Shown: in pieces, positions 17,418-26,627 of the stretch | Position numbering within the stretch: position 1 is the first letter of the stretch | How the letters are laid out: every line of letters starts with the position of its first letter | Assembly (NCBI GenBank): GCA_964572965.1 | Contig: CAZNHL010000010.1 | Coordinates: 8,233-72,232, forward strand | Direction: 5' to 3' | Length of the DNA: 64,000 nt | Source of the DNA: CAZNHL01 sp964572965 | GTDB lineage: Bacteria > Bacteroidota > Bacteroidia > Cytophagales > UBA9547 | Notes under the pieces: model-generated | Database searches by the model: none | Told to the model about the DNA's origin: nothing | Seen by the model: only the letters and a program-made list of their open reading frames with translations | Program-made: the position numbers and the translations under genes

Positions 17418-18293
17418 CTAGTCTTTCAGGCTCTCAATTTTCTCTTCGCAGATCAGGATAGTTAAGTCAATGAGCTTTTGCGTTTCAGCGGCCCAATAGT
17501 TGAGTTGTTCTTTAGTTACCGGAAATTCCTTTTCGCTGCGGTAGCGCCCACCGATATAGGCAAAGTTGAGGTATTCAAATGATTCTTTTTCTGCTTCGTT
17601 TGTACAAGGGAAAACGTCATTAACGCGTCTGTCAAATGTTTGCAGTCTTTCTCTTAATATCAATAAATCATGCTCATGCGGATTATAGTGAGTAAATACC
17701 ATTTCAATGGTGGTATAACACATCTCTACCGTCTGCTGTAAATTAAAAGAACCTAGCATCAGATAGCGCGGATGAGTTGCATAGGTTATGCCTAAGCGAT
17801 ATTGCTCGAAAACGCTTTTGGCCATTCCCATCCACTCTGCATAATCCTCTTCTGCCAATTTAAGGCGCAATTCAGGTGTCAGTGGTTTAGGTTCGGCGAG
17901 GGTATGTTTGCCGGAAGTATATAACACTATCCCTTCTTTTTTAATATCAGAAAAGAAGAACTGTCTTTGTTCAAGATTTGAATTAACTGTAAGGATAGTT
18001 TCGAAGATTGCCTGTACATGCGTGTCAATGTCGCGGAAGGCTCCGCTAAGCAGCATTTGTACTTGCTGTTTATTATGATAATCGGAAGCAATAACAAGCA
18101 GATCGAAATCGCTTCGTTTACCTTTTTCCTTCCCCCGCTGAAGTTTGAAATTACCACGTGCATAAGAGCCATAAAGGATAACCATTTCAGCAAGTCCGGT
18201 ATCAATAATGCGTTGTGTAGCAATTTCCAGTTCCTTTACTTTTTCAGCAGGAATATGTTTGGGTAGTATGTTGTTGAGCTGTATCACCTCCAT
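17418..18293 (-). CDS. Nucleotidyltransferase-HEPN fusion protein
   Basis: 291-residue cytoplasmic protein. The N-terminal minimal nucleotidyltransferase (MNT) domain has GSYARG (42-47) and the metal-binding DFD (62-64), the usual polymerase-beta-fold catalytic pair. The C-terminal half (about 155-285) is helical and fits a HEPN domain. In MNT-HEPN toxin-antitoxin pairs the MNT domain AMPylates and silences a HEPN RNase. Here both are on one chain, a form found in Bacteroidota, and I see no clear R-x4-6-H RNase motif in the HEPN part. It may therefore be a nucleotide-modifying regulator rather than a toxin. Confidence 0.75.
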   Translation of the reverse strand: MEVIQLNNILPKHIPAEKVKELEIATQRIIDTGLAEMVILYGSYARGNFKLQRGKEKGKRSDFDLLVIASDYHNKQQVQMLLSGAFRDIDTHVQAIFETILTVNSNLEQRQFFFSDIKKEGIVLYTSGKHTLAEPKPLTPELRLKLAEEDYAEWMGMAKSVFEQYRLGITYATHPRYLMLGSFNLQQTVEMCYTTIEMVFTHYNPHEHDLLILRERLQTFDRRVNDVFPCTNEAEKESFEYLNFAYIGGRYRSEKEFPVTKEQLNYWAAETQKLIDLTILICEEKIESLKD

Positions 18294-18433
18294 AAAAATA
18301 AGACATTTATGGTTTAGATGTTACTTGTTATGATAAACTTTAATGTTGACTCTGGCGGAATTGAAATATAATGCCTTTAACTTTTGTGGTTTGAAGTATG
18401 TACTATACTCTCTTAAATTTCACGATACCTGTT

Positions 18434-19936
18434 TCAGGTAATTGCATCTACCCATTTTTGCAATTTGAAATCCTCCTGCTCTGAAATTTTACTTTTTAAC
18501 CGCTGCTTCGCCTTTTTTACACTTCCTTCTGAAATTCCCATCATGGCAGCAATTTCACTTTGACTTAGTTTGAGCTTCATGATTGCTACAAGGCGTATGT
18601 CACCGGTTGTCATTGTAGGATATTGGTTGAGCAGCTTTTCAAAGAATCCTTCATGGACAGCTTCAAATTTTCTTTTGAAATGTTTCCAGTCGTCATTAGT
18701 CAATATGCTGGCGTCTGTTAGTTCTTCGAGTGATTTCAGTTTAATAGACTCTTTGATTTTTTGTTTATCAAAGGTGTCGTCCAGTTTTTTGCGTAGTTCC
18801 TCTATAAGCTCACTTCGCTCAATAAGTGTTTTAGTGAAATTGAGCAGTTCATTTTTCTTTGCGCTTAATTCTATTTTCAGATTATCCTTTTCTATTTGAG
18901 CAGTCTTGATAGCTGCTTCAAGCAGTTCTTCTTTTACCTGAGAAAGTTGCTGGTCTTTTTTGTACTTAATCCTGTAGTTGTAATACACAAGTGAAAGTAT
19001 AATCAGGGCCGTCACAAGCCCACCGGTAATCAGGTACAGTCTTAAATTGGCAATTTGCTGTTCGGCTTCCAGCGCTTTGAACTCCATTGCTTTTCTGTAG
19101 CGGATGTTCTGTATCTCCAGTTTGCTGATCTCGTTTAGCTTATTCTCAATTTTTAGCTTCAGGTGCACATCATAGAAGCTGCCAAACGTTTTATAAGCTT
19201 CTTCGTAACGGCCAAGGTCTGCCAGCGTTTTTGAAATATCCTTCAGGTTAGATCTTTCCTCTTCTTTTCTGTGTAAAAGGCGGGCGTAAATAAGGGATTG
19301 CTGATAATAAGTAAGCGATTTGTGTGCCTTCCCCCAGCGGCGGTAAACGTCTCCATAGTTGTTTAAAACTCTGGTAATACCTAAACTGTCTTTATTCTGG
19401 CTATAAAGCAATAATGCTTTGCTGAGAAAGAAAGTAGCAGAATCATATTGTTGTCTGTTTTCATAAGTACTGGCCATGTTGTCATATATCATAGCGCACT
19501 CTTTCACTTTCCCCTTTTTAGTGAAATATGATAATGCCTGCTGATAACCAAGCATGGCTTCTTCTGTTTGCCCCATATCCTCAATAATGTCTCCCAGATA
19601 AGAAAGACACAAAGCTTCACCTTCTTCATTCCGGTTTTTTTTGAACAAGGCCAGTGCTTTTTTCAGATAAGAAATAGTGCTCTCATCATAATCAAAATAT
19701 TCATAGCATATGGCCAGATACATCCAGGCATAGGCGAGTTCGTCAGTCTGAATGTGTTTTGATTCATACGTGTCGGCAACGCGGAGTAGAATATTGAAAG
19801 CTGTAAGGTATTCTTCCTGCTCAATATGTTTTTTACCGGCTTCAACGGAATAAACAATGCCGGACTCTGCTATGGTTTTGTGGATGTAACAGCAGAAAAG
19901 AAGACCAATCAGAAGGGAATTTCGGAACCATTTCAT
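18434..19936 (-). CDS. TPR sensor protein with transmembrane segment and C-terminal HTH
   Basis: 500-residue predicted membrane-anchored regulator of a type common in Bacteroidota. Signal peptide 1-23; tetratricopeptide repeats about 30-260 (for example AYAWMYLAICYEYFDYDESTISYLKKAL); a transmembrane helix at about 292-314; a coiled coil at about 318-390. The LuxR/sigma-like helix-turn-helix near the end reads LKLSQSEIAAMMGISEGSVKKAKQRLKSKI. The TPR part should lie in the periplasm and the HTH in the cytoplasm. It is divergent from the TonB receptor at 20182 (245 nt apart) and could control that locus; this is inference from position. Confidence 0.8.
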   Translation of the reverse strand: MKWFRNSLLIGLLFCCYIHKTIAESGIVYSVEAGKKHIEQEEYLTAFNILLRVADTYESKHIQTDELAYAWMYLAICYEYFDYDESTISYLKKALALFKKNRNEEGEALCLSYLGDIIEDMGQTEEAMLGYQQALSYFTKKGKVKECAMIYDNMASTYENRQQYDSATFFLSKALLLYSQNKDSLGITRVLNNYGDVYRRWGKAHKSLTYYQQSLIYARLLHRKEEERSNLKDISKTLADLGRYEEAYKTFGSFYDVHLKLKIENKLNEISKLEIQNIRYRKAMEFKALEAEQQIANLRLYLITGGLVTALIILSLVYYNYRIKYKKDQQLSQVKEELLEAAIKTAQIEKDNLKIELSAKKNELLNFTKTLIERSELIEELRKKLDDTFDKQKIKESIKLKSLEELTDASILTNDDWKHFKRKFEAVHEGFFEKLLNQYPTMTTGDIRLVAIMKLKLSQSEIAAMMGISEGSVKKAKQRLKSKISEQEDFKLQKWVDAIT

Positions 19937-20181
19937 TCTACTGCGAAGCTACAGCTTCATAAGATTATAATTGGAAATTCTATGTTATTAAAATATTACT
20001 TATTTGATATTGTATTGTTAAATTTTTGTTTTTCAATATATTGATAATCAGTTATTTGTGTTTTTGTATACCCTCTTGTCTACCTGTGTTTTTTAGGATT
20101 TATTGCAGTAAGATTTCAGCTTTGTACTTAAGAAATGAAGCCGCTTGAAAAGAGTAAGGCTGGCTCATCAATCTTCTGTTT

Positions 20182-22947
20182 ATGAGATTATTTAGCTTGA
20201 AGTTATTATTAAATGTGACTGTGTTTTTTCTGTTAACCGGACAGACATATGCGGCTACTATAAAAGGGAAAGTGACAGATGCCGGCAGCAAAGAAATGCT
20301 GGTTGGAGTTGTGGTGGTGGTTAAGGAAATGTCCAAAGGTTTTGCATCAGACCTTGAAGGAGGCTATGTCATTAAACACCTTCCAATAGGTACTTATACT
20401 TTAGTGGTGCGCTATTCCGGATATATAATGCAGGAAAAGCATGCTGTAATAGTGAATGACAACGATGTGTTGACGCTTGATTTTGCTGTTGAGCCGGATG
20501 TACACATAATGGAAGAAGCTGTAATTATTGCAGAAGTAGATAAAGAATCGGATGATTTTTCAAGAAACAGAGAATACCGGGCAGACAATGTGATCAATGT
20601 CGTGTCTGCAAAAACAATGGAGTTGTCTCCTGATATTACAGTTGCCAATGTAGTACAAAGGGTTTCCGGAATTTCTATAGAGCGCAACAGTAATGGAGAC
20701 GGCCAGTATGCGATTCTTCGCGGAATGGACAAAAGATACAATTATACTTTGGTAAACGGGGTAAAAATCCCGAGTCCCGACAATAAGTACCGCTACGTCC
20801 CTCTGGATATTTTTCCCTCTGAAATGCTTGAAAGGCTTGAGGTGACAAAATCACTTACTCCTTCAATGGAAGGTGATGCGGTAGGGGGTGTCGTGAACCT
20901 TGTAATGAAAACAGCTCCGGGTAAACGTTATGTGAGTGCAAACCTGGCTAGTGGTTTCAGCGAGCTTTTTACACAACAGGATTATCAGGCTTATAAATAC
21001 AAAGGAATTGATTACCAGTCGCCATACGAGCATAATGGCAAAAGTTATAATGCAACGCCGGCCAATTTTTCTAATGACAGAATAACTTATACCAATGGTT
21101 TTCCTGCTCCTAATTTGTTTGGTGGAGTAGCGCTTGGCAATAGGTTCTTTAAAGACCGTTTAGGCATAATGATAGCCGGTTCGTACCAAAATACTTATCG
21201 CGGAAGCAAAAGCTTGTTCTTTAACTCTGAAAATGCCGGGACAGAACAGTATGCTTATCTGACAACAATGAATAAGCGCAACTATTCTGAACAGCAAAAT
21301 CGCTATGGATTACATACAATGCTGGATTACAAAATAGGAGCACGCCATAAAATCCAATTGTATAGCTCTTTTATCAACCTGGCCAATATTCAGACACGTG
21401 ACGTGCGCAGTACCAATTTGTCCAATGGCTTTGAACCTGAGAATGGCAATGCTTCTTTGTCTTTTTCAACCCGTTCACGGCTTACCCGTCAGCGAATTGC
21501 CAATATGACCCTGCAGGGGGAACATAAATTGACTGAAAGGTTAAAAGCCCAATGGTCCGCCGTGTATTCTTCAGCAACAAGTGAAATTCCCGACAACACA
21601 ACAATTAGTTCTACGGGAAAAGAAATTGCCTTTCAGGACAAAAAAGAATTTGTGTCCGGTATGACCAGAAGATGGGAACATAACTCTGATAAGGATTTAG
21701 CCGCTTATCTGAACCTGGTTTATAATAACAAATTGGCCGGTTTGCCTTATGAGATAAGTACAGGAGGTTTGTACAGAAGCAAAACCAGAGATAATTTTTA
21801 TAACAACTACTCATTTAGCCCTGTAACTGATTTTACCTATGTCAATAATGAAATAGATTACAACCATGTTAGTTGGAGAATAACTTCACCAAAAGGAGAT
21901 TATACCAATCCACTTAATTATAAAGCCACAGAACTGACAACCGCAGGGTATGTTCAGTTAAAGCTTGATGTAAAAAGGCTACAGATAATAGGAGGTTTAA
22001 GGGTTGAAGCGACCAATCAGGGATATGCCCTGGAGTACGCCTTGGGGGCTGACAGGCCTGAAGGTAACCAGATATATACAGACCTGTTGCCAAGTGTGAA
22101 TTTAAAATACCTTTTAACTGAGAAACATACTGTACGGGCAGCTTATTTCCGGTCGCTTAACCGTCCCGGCTTTTATGAAATTGTCCCTTTCAGAGTTGTA
22201 AATGAAGAATATACAGAAAAAGGAAATCCGGACTTGCAGAGGGCAGTTGCAGATAACGTAGACGTGCGTTACGAATTCAGGCCGCGTCCTTCGGAACAAT
22301 TAATGGCCGGTGTTTTTTATAAGAAAATCCAAAATCCGATTGAGTTTACGCTACAGCCTGATGGTGTGAGGGGGCAGGATATTTTTTACATGCCGGGCAA
22401 TTTCGGTAATGCTACAAACTTCGGGATAGAGCTGGATGCAATCAAGTATTTCAAAAGTTTTGGGATAAAGGCAAACTATACCTATACCAATTCATCTATT
22501 ACAACTCCGAAACTGCAACGTGTTATTAACCCTAACAATGGTAACATTGAACCGCGGACAATTAACCAAACGCGCCCTTTGTATGGGCAGTCGGCCAACA
22601 TTGGTAACCTGTCTTTGCTTTATAATAATCAGCGCAATGGCATTAGCGGGCAGGTAGCGGTTTCTTATACCGGCGAAAGGATCAACACCGTGTCTTCTTA
22701 TTATGAAAATGATTTGTGGCAGGCAGCCTTTGTACAAATGGATGCTTCACTGGAAAAGACTTTCAAAAAACGACTGACAATCTTTATCAAAGCCAATAAT
22801 TTATTGAACACACCTATGACTGTCTATATAAAAGGGACAAATGTCAAAAATGATAATGTGCCCGATCAGTCACTGGAAGGAAAAACACTGATACGGAAAG
22901 ATTATTACCAGCGCTCCTATATGCTGGGTATCCGCTTTAAACTTTAA
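20182..22947 (+). CDS. TonB-dependent outer-membrane receptor
   Basis: 921-residue TonB-dependent transporter. Signal peptide 1-24; carboxypeptidase-D-like N-terminal extension about 27-105 (IKGKVTDAGSKEMLVGV); plug domain about 125-255 (TVANVVQRVSGISIERN ... GDAVGGVVNLVMKTAP); then a long beta-barrel ending YMLGIRFKL. No SusD partner follows, so it is not a classic glycan-uptake pair. It is followed by a beta-helix lipoprotein (33 nt) and a purple-acid-type phosphatase, an arrangement suggesting uptake of phosphate or a product released from phosphate esters. Confidence 0.9.
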   Translation: MRLFSLKLLLNVTVFFLLTGQTYAATIKGKVTDAGSKEMLVGVVVVVKEMSKGFASDLEGGYVIKHLPIGTYTLVVRYSGYIMQEKHAVIVNDNDVLTLDFAVEPDVHIMEEAVIIAEVDKESDDFSRNREYRADNVINVVSAKTMELSPDITVANVVQRVSGISIERNSNGDGQYAILRGMDKRYNYTLVNGVKIPSPDNKYRYVPLDIFPSEMLERLEVTKSLTPSMEGDAVGGVVNLVMKTAPGKRYVSANLASGFSELFTQQDYQAYKYKGIDYQSPYEHNGKSYNATPANFSNDRITYTNGFPAPNLFGGVALGNRFFKDRLGIMIAGSYQNTYRGSKSLFFNSENAGTEQYAYLTTMNKRNYSEQQNRYGLHTMLDYKIGARHKIQLYSSFINLANIQTRDVRSTNLSNGFEPENGNASLSFSTRSRLTRQRIANMTLQGEHKLTERLKAQWSAVYSSATSEIPDNTTISSTGKEIAFQDKKEFVSGMTRRWEHNSDKDLAAYLNLVYNNKLAGLPYEISTGGLYRSKTRDNFYNNYSFSPVTDFTYVNNEIDYNHVSWRITSPKGDYTNPLNYKATELTTAGYVQLKLDVKRLQIIGGLRVEATNQGYALEYALGADRPEGNQIYTDLLPSVNLKYLLTEKHTVRAAYFRSLNRPGFYEIVPFRVVNEEYTEKGNPDLQRAVADNVDVRYEFRPRPSEQLMAGVFYKKIQNPIEFTLQPDGVRGQDIFYMPGNFGNATNFGIELDAIKYFKSFGIKANYTYTNSSITTPKLQRVINPNNGNIEPRTINQTRPLYGQSANIGNLSLLYNNQRNGISGQVAVSYTGERINTVSSYYENDLWQAAFVQMDASLEKTFKKRLTIFIKANNLLNTPMTVYIKGTNVKNDNVPDQSLEGKTLIRKDYYQRSYMLGIRFKL

Positions 22948-22980
22948 ACCAAAAAATACATCATTTAAAACACCCGAACC

Positions 22981-24243
22981 ATGAAAAAAGAACTATTATT
23001 AATCGCTGCTTCTGTGCTGGCAGCAGCAGTTATGTTTAGCTGTAAGAAAAAAGAAGATGATCCGACTCCGGGACAGTCAAGTGAAAAGAGATTTGTGTCA
23101 GGAAATGTGTCTGGTACCTGGACTAAAGGAGATACTTATATCGTAACCGATAACCTTTTTATCGGAGAAGGTAAGTCGCTTACTATTGAAGAAGGAGTAA
23201 CTGTTTTGATGGCAGATACTTCGGTAAAACCTGAAATTATTGTAAAAGGTAACTTGTACGTTTTAGGTACAGATGCAAACCCGGTTAAGATCACTGTTCC
23301 TGATTCTCTAAAGCCTTCAAGTAAATTTGGTCAGGCATGGGGCGGTATTATTGCTGGGCCTACAAGCGCTGAAATTGTTTTAAAAAATGCCATCATTGAA
23401 TTAGGTGGTGCTACTACTACTGAATCTTCTGCTTCTGTTGTGGCAGGTTTGTTCAAAGGCGTTGCCGGCGAAGGTGTGCCTGTGGTTTATTTTGCAAACG
23501 TTAACGGAAAGCTTGTTGTCCAGAATAGCATCATCCGTAATTTTGCAGAAGATGGCTTGTACATTGACGGTGGTCAGGTGTTGGTTTCAAACAACCAATT
23601 CTACACTACAGGTATTAACGGTGGCGATGCAATTAACCTGAAGTCAGGCGTATTGGCAGATGTAGCGTTCAACTTAATTTATAGCCCCAATACAAACGGT
23701 TTGAAATTGTCAAATGGAGGTGACCGTATCCCTCAGGCTCACATTATCGCTTACAACAATACCATTGTTAATGCTGGTTGGAGAAGACCAACTACAAAAG
23801 GCGGTTCTGTCTGGATGGAAAAATCAGTAAGAGTTGATCTTGTAAATAACCTGTTGGTGAATGACCGTTATGGTATCAAGAGAGATGTGAAGAATCCTGA
23901 AGATAACCGTTCAACTTTCTTTACAACACATTATTATGGTAACGCTCAGACTGGTGTTGATCAATTCCAGAAGTCTGCAGAGATTATCGGAGGTACTAAC
24001 GATATTATTGGAACAAAGGCAGGAGATAACGATCCGAAATTGGTAAATTATCCGTTAAGCACTGCTAATGACAACGCTGTTTTCGACGGATCATGGGATT
24101 TTCATTTGCAGGCAGGAGCACCTGGCCTGGGTAAAGGTAAAACAGATATTACAAGACACTTTTCTGCTGGTTTAACAGTAGGTGGTGTAATTTATACATC
24201 TCCGGCTCCGGCAACTTATATCGGAGCTTACGGAACAAAGTAA
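22981..24243 (+). CDS. Surface lipoprotein with right-handed beta-helix
   Basis: 420-residue lipoprotein (signal to Cys in VMFSCKKKEDD, Cys at about 21). The mature part has the short hydrophobic strands and Asn/Gly turns of a parallel beta-helix (SLTIEEGVTVLM; GGIIAGPTSAEIVLKNAIIELGG; NSIIRNFAEDGLYIDGG; YNNTIVN). Such proteins bind or cleave extended substrates at the cell surface; no catalytic residues can be named. It lies between the TonB receptor (33 nt before) and the phosphatase (98 nt after), so it is probably their surface partner. Confidence 0.8.
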   Translation: MKKELLLIAASVLAAAVMFSCKKKEDDPTPGQSSEKRFVSGNVSGTWTKGDTYIVTDNLFIGEGKSLTIEEGVTVLMADTSVKPEIIVKGNLYVLGTDANPVKITVPDSLKPSSKFGQAWGGIIAGPTSAEIVLKNAIIELGGATTTESSASVVAGLFKGVAGEGVPVVYFANVNGKLVVQNSIIRNFAEDGLYIDGGQVLVSNNQFYTTGINGGDAINLKSGVLADVAFNLIYSPNTNGLKLSNGGDRIPQAHIIAYNNTIVNAGWRRPTTKGGSVWMEKSVRVDLVNNLLVNDRYGIKRDVKNPEDNRSTFFTTHYYGNAQTGVDQFQKSAEIIGGTNDIIGTKAGDNDPKLVNYPLSTANDNAVFDGSWDFHLQAGAPGLGKGKTDITRHFSAGLTVGGVIYTSPAPATYIGAYGTK

Positions 24244-24262
24244 GGTAATGATGTAATAATTT

Positions 24263-24295
24263 CTTCCGGAGGTTTTTGTAGGTTTCCTTCGGAAG
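24263..24295 (+). terminator. Hairpin between lipoprotein and phosphatase genes
   Basis: CTTCCGGAGG (24263-24272) pairs with CCTTCGGAAG (24286-24295), one wobble pair. The T tract is weak, so it may be a partial terminator or an mRNA-stabilising hairpin that sets relative expression. Confidence 0.5.
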
Positions 24296-24341
24296 ACTTT
24301 ATTGCAAAAGGATAAATGGTTGAATTTGTAAAAGTGCAAAT

Positions 24342-25325
24342 ATGATTTTGAGAAAGAAGGTTTTAGTGGTTTTATTAGCTCTTTGCGCCGGTTTCTTTAT
24401 GGCCAACGGGCAAGCAGCAAAAAAGGCTTCGGCACCTCTGAAAAAATTTGAGAAAAGCATGATTCCTAAAGATGCTTTTGTGTTTTTTGTGATTGGAGAC
24501 TGGGGAAGAAATGGAGAAATAGATCAGAGTTCTGTAGCAGCATCTATGAAAAAATGTGCTGAAATGGCAGACCCGGAGTTCTTCATCAGTACAGGTGATA
24601 ACTTTTATACTTATGGTGTAGCCAGTGTGGATGATCCTCAATGGATGAGTTCTTTCGAAAATGTATATAAAGGCAATGCTTTTCAGATTGACTGGTATGC
24701 TATTTTAGGCAATCACGATTACAGAGGAAGCGCACAGGCACAAATCGATTACACTAAAAAAAGCCGCCGCTGGATCATGCCTGCGGCTTATTTTACGAAA
24801 GTACATCGTACAGATAATGACCAGAAGGTACGTTTCATTTTTATGGACACAAACCCTTTTGTGAAAAAGTACTACAAAGAAATTGAAGACTATCCGGAGC
24901 TTGCTCGTCAGGATACTACAAAGCAATGGAAATGGGTTGATAGTGTTTTTGCCGCTTCTGCTACTAATAAAGAAGAGTGGAAGATTGTAGTTGGTCACCA
25001 CCCTGTTTATTCTTCAAGTAAAAAGCATGGCGACACAAAAGAGCTTCACAGCACATTAAAACCTCGTTTAGAAAGTAATAAAGTACAGGCTTATATCTGT
25101 GGTCACGACCATGATTTGCAGCATCAGAAACCCAAAGGCAGTTATGTAGATTATTTCCTTTCAGGCGCAGGTGCAGAAGTGAGGCCCACAGCTTCTTATG
25201 AACATACATTATTTGCTGAAAGCATTCCCGGTTTTGCAATTGTAAGCATCAGCGGTGACGTGCTGACATTGTATTATGTAGATAACCACGGAAACGTAGT
25301 CTATACCTATTCAAGAACCCGGTAG
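24342..25325 (+). CDS. Secreted purple-acid-type metallophosphatase
   Basis: 327-residue exported phosphoesterase with a signal peptide (cleavage near ANGQ, residue 24). The five metal-ligand blocks of the calcineurin/purple acid phosphatase fold are present: GDW (52-54), GDNFY (85-89), GNHDY (123-127), GHHP (218-221) and GHDH (254-257). It should release phosphate from esters in the periplasm or outside the cell. Together with the preceding TonB receptor and beta-helix lipoprotein it suggests a phosphate-scavenging locus. A double hairpin and a terminator follow. Confidence 0.9.
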   Translation: MILRKKVLVVLLALCAGFFMANGQAAKKASAPLKKFEKSMIPKDAFVFFVIGDWGRNGEIDQSSVAASMKKCAEMADPEFFISTGDNFYTYGVASVDDPQWMSSFENVYKGNAFQIDWYAILGNHDYRGSAQAQIDYTKKSRRWIMPAAYFTKVHRTDNDQKVRFIFMDTNPFVKKYYKEIEDYPELARQDTTKQWKWVDSVFAASATNKEEWKIVVGHHPVYSSSKKHGDTKELHSTLKPRLESNKVQAYICGHDHDLQHQKPKGSYVDYFLSGAGAEVRPTASYEHTLFAESIPGFAIVSISGDVLTLYYVDNHGNVVYTYSRTR

Positions 25326-25370
25326 GGGCGTATCGCATACGCCCTATTACATGCGATCATCGTATGTAAT
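25326..25370. repeat. Two adjacent REP-like palindromes
   Basis: GGGCGTAT (25326-25333)/ATACGCCC (25337-25344) forms one hairpin. ATTACATGCGAT (25346-25357) and ATCGTATGTAAT (25359-25370) form a second with one wobble. Tight paired palindromes right after a stop codon are typical of REP/BIME elements. Confidence 0.55.
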
Positions 25371-25380
25371 ATTGTATAAG

Positions 25381-25417
25381 CAAAACCCTTCTCTGATTAG
25401 ATCAAAGAAGGGTTTTG
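25381..25417 (+). terminator. Terminator after the phosphatase gene
   Basis: CAAAACCCTTCT (25381-25392) pairs perfectly with AGAAGGGTTTTG (25406-25417). The rest of the gap up to cas6 (25418-25661) is AT-rich with no feature I can name; the cas promoter must lie there, but no good TAnnTTTG box was found. Confidence 0.8.
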
Positions 25418-25661
25418 TTTATAAAGGTTCATGAAATGAAGAAGTAGCTCTGGTAATATTTTGGAGGTCAATTAGATTGTTGTTATTCAGGTAAAAATGT
25501 ATATTGCCAGCACTATTTTTAAGCATTGGAAAAAATTATTTATGGAAGACTCCCTTTCTCTTATATCTGTAAAAGAAGCAGATATCCTGTAATAATATTT
25601 CGTGTAAAAGATAGATATATTGTGAGCTGTAAAACTCATGATGGGTTATTGCATTGAAATT

Positions 25662-26447
25662 ATGAGGTTCAGAATACATTTACAAATTCTTAATAAGAAT
25701 GCCTTTTTGCCGGTAGATTACCAGTATGCCATGTCAGCAGCTATCTACAAGTTGATTAGCCATGGAGATGAAGCATATAGCCGGTTTTTACATAACGAAG
25801 GTTATTCTTCGGGTGGCTTGAAGCATTTCAAGCTGTTTACATTCAGTGCGCTGTCTTTGCCTAAGTTTAAGCTCTGGAGAGATAAAGGTGTATTTGAGCT
25901 AATAGATAAACAGGTGTCTTTTGTGGTGAGCTTCATGGCCGATCAGGCTGCCGAAGCTTTTGTAAAAGGCATGTTTGTAAACCAGCAGCTGAGTATCGGA
26001 GACCGCTTCAACAGGATTGATGCCGAAGTAAGTACAATAGAAGCCCTGCCACGTCCTGTTTTTTCAGAAACAATGGAATACCGCTGCCTGAGCCCCTTGA
26101 CTTTGAGCATTGCCGAGCCGGGAAAAAAGCATGCTACTTACCTGGAAGCTACCGATAGCCGTTTTGGTCTTCAACTTTTTAATAACCTCATCAGCAAATC
26201 ACTGGCTTTTGTGGTAGCAGGCGCCGATGCTTATGAAGCACCTTTCGAATCACTAAAATTTGAACTGCTGGGTGAGAATAAGACCAAATTAATCGCCATT
26301 AAAGCCTATACAGATGGACAAACCAGAGTGCGTGGTAACCTGTGCACATTCCGCCTCACAGCACCAGTATTCCTGCATGAGCTCGGATATTACGGAGGCT
26401 TTGGGGAAGGTAATGCTATGGGGTTTGGATGTGGGGAGGCGAAGTAG
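25662..26447 (+). CDS. cas6: CRISPR pre-crRNA endoribonuclease Cas6
   Basis: 261-residue repeat-specific RNase that cuts pre-crRNA and leaves the 8-nt 5' handle ATTGAAAT. The start MRFRIHLQ at 25662 is chosen because Cas6 proteins usually begin so; an in-frame ATG at 25638 adds eight residues. A likely catalytic set in the first ferredoxin-like fold is Y29, H44 (FLHNEGY) and K54, by comparison with archaeal Cas6. The C-terminal glycine-rich loop GFGEGNAMGFGCG is complete. It heads the cas cluster but is separated from cas8b by an unusual 530-bp segment. Confidence 0.9.
   Translation: MRFRIHLQILNKNAFLPVDYQYAMSAAIYKLISHGDEAYSRFLHNEGYSSGGLKHFKLFTFSALSLPKFKLWRDKGVFELIDKQVSFVVSFMADQAAEAFVKGMFVNQQLSIGDRFNRIDAEVSTIEALPRPVFSETMEYRCLSPLTLSIAEPGKKHATYLEATDSRFGLQLFNNLISKSLAFVVAGADAYEAPFESLKFELLGENKTKLIAIKAYTDGQTRVRGNLCTFRLTAPVFLHELGYYGGFGEGNAMGFGCGEAK
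26406..26438 (+). repeat. Direct repeat, copy 1 (3' end of cas6)
   Basis: 33 nt of the cas6 3' end (from GAAGGTAATGCTATGGGGTTT onward) recur at 26897-26929 with 31 of 33 identical bases, 491 bp downstream. Confidence 0.85.
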
Positions 26448-26465
26448 TCGTTGAATAAATAAAAA

Positions 26466-26543
26466 TGTCAGTATCTCAAACAAATAGATATACTAATTTC
26501 AATTCCATATGGTGCGATTAAATCTGTGCTTGAAATACTGACA
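26466..26543 (-). ncRNA. Solo CRISPR repeat in reverse orientation inside an inverted repeat
   Basis: 26496-26524 is the array repeat in reverse complement. It lacks one base (CCATATGG instead of CCAGTATGG) and differs at the last two positions; otherwise it is identical. It is framed by a 14-bp inverted repeat, TGTCAGTATCTCAA (26466-26479) and TTGAAATACTGACA (26530-26543), with one mismatch. Read on the minus strand, it is handle-correct (GAATTGAAAT, then a 16-nt pseudo-spacer, then the stem arm and TTTTTATTTATT), like a crRNA-like RNA with a terminator. Read on the plus strand, it puts an anti-repeat into the cas mRNA. Which strand is expressed cannot be told. Confidence 0.6.
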
Positions 26544-26627
26544 ATCAAATTTACATAAAATAAATGGCTATAATCTTATGCTTTGCTAAGACTTAATAGT
26601 AAGTGCATTGTCTGAGACCTAATATCT

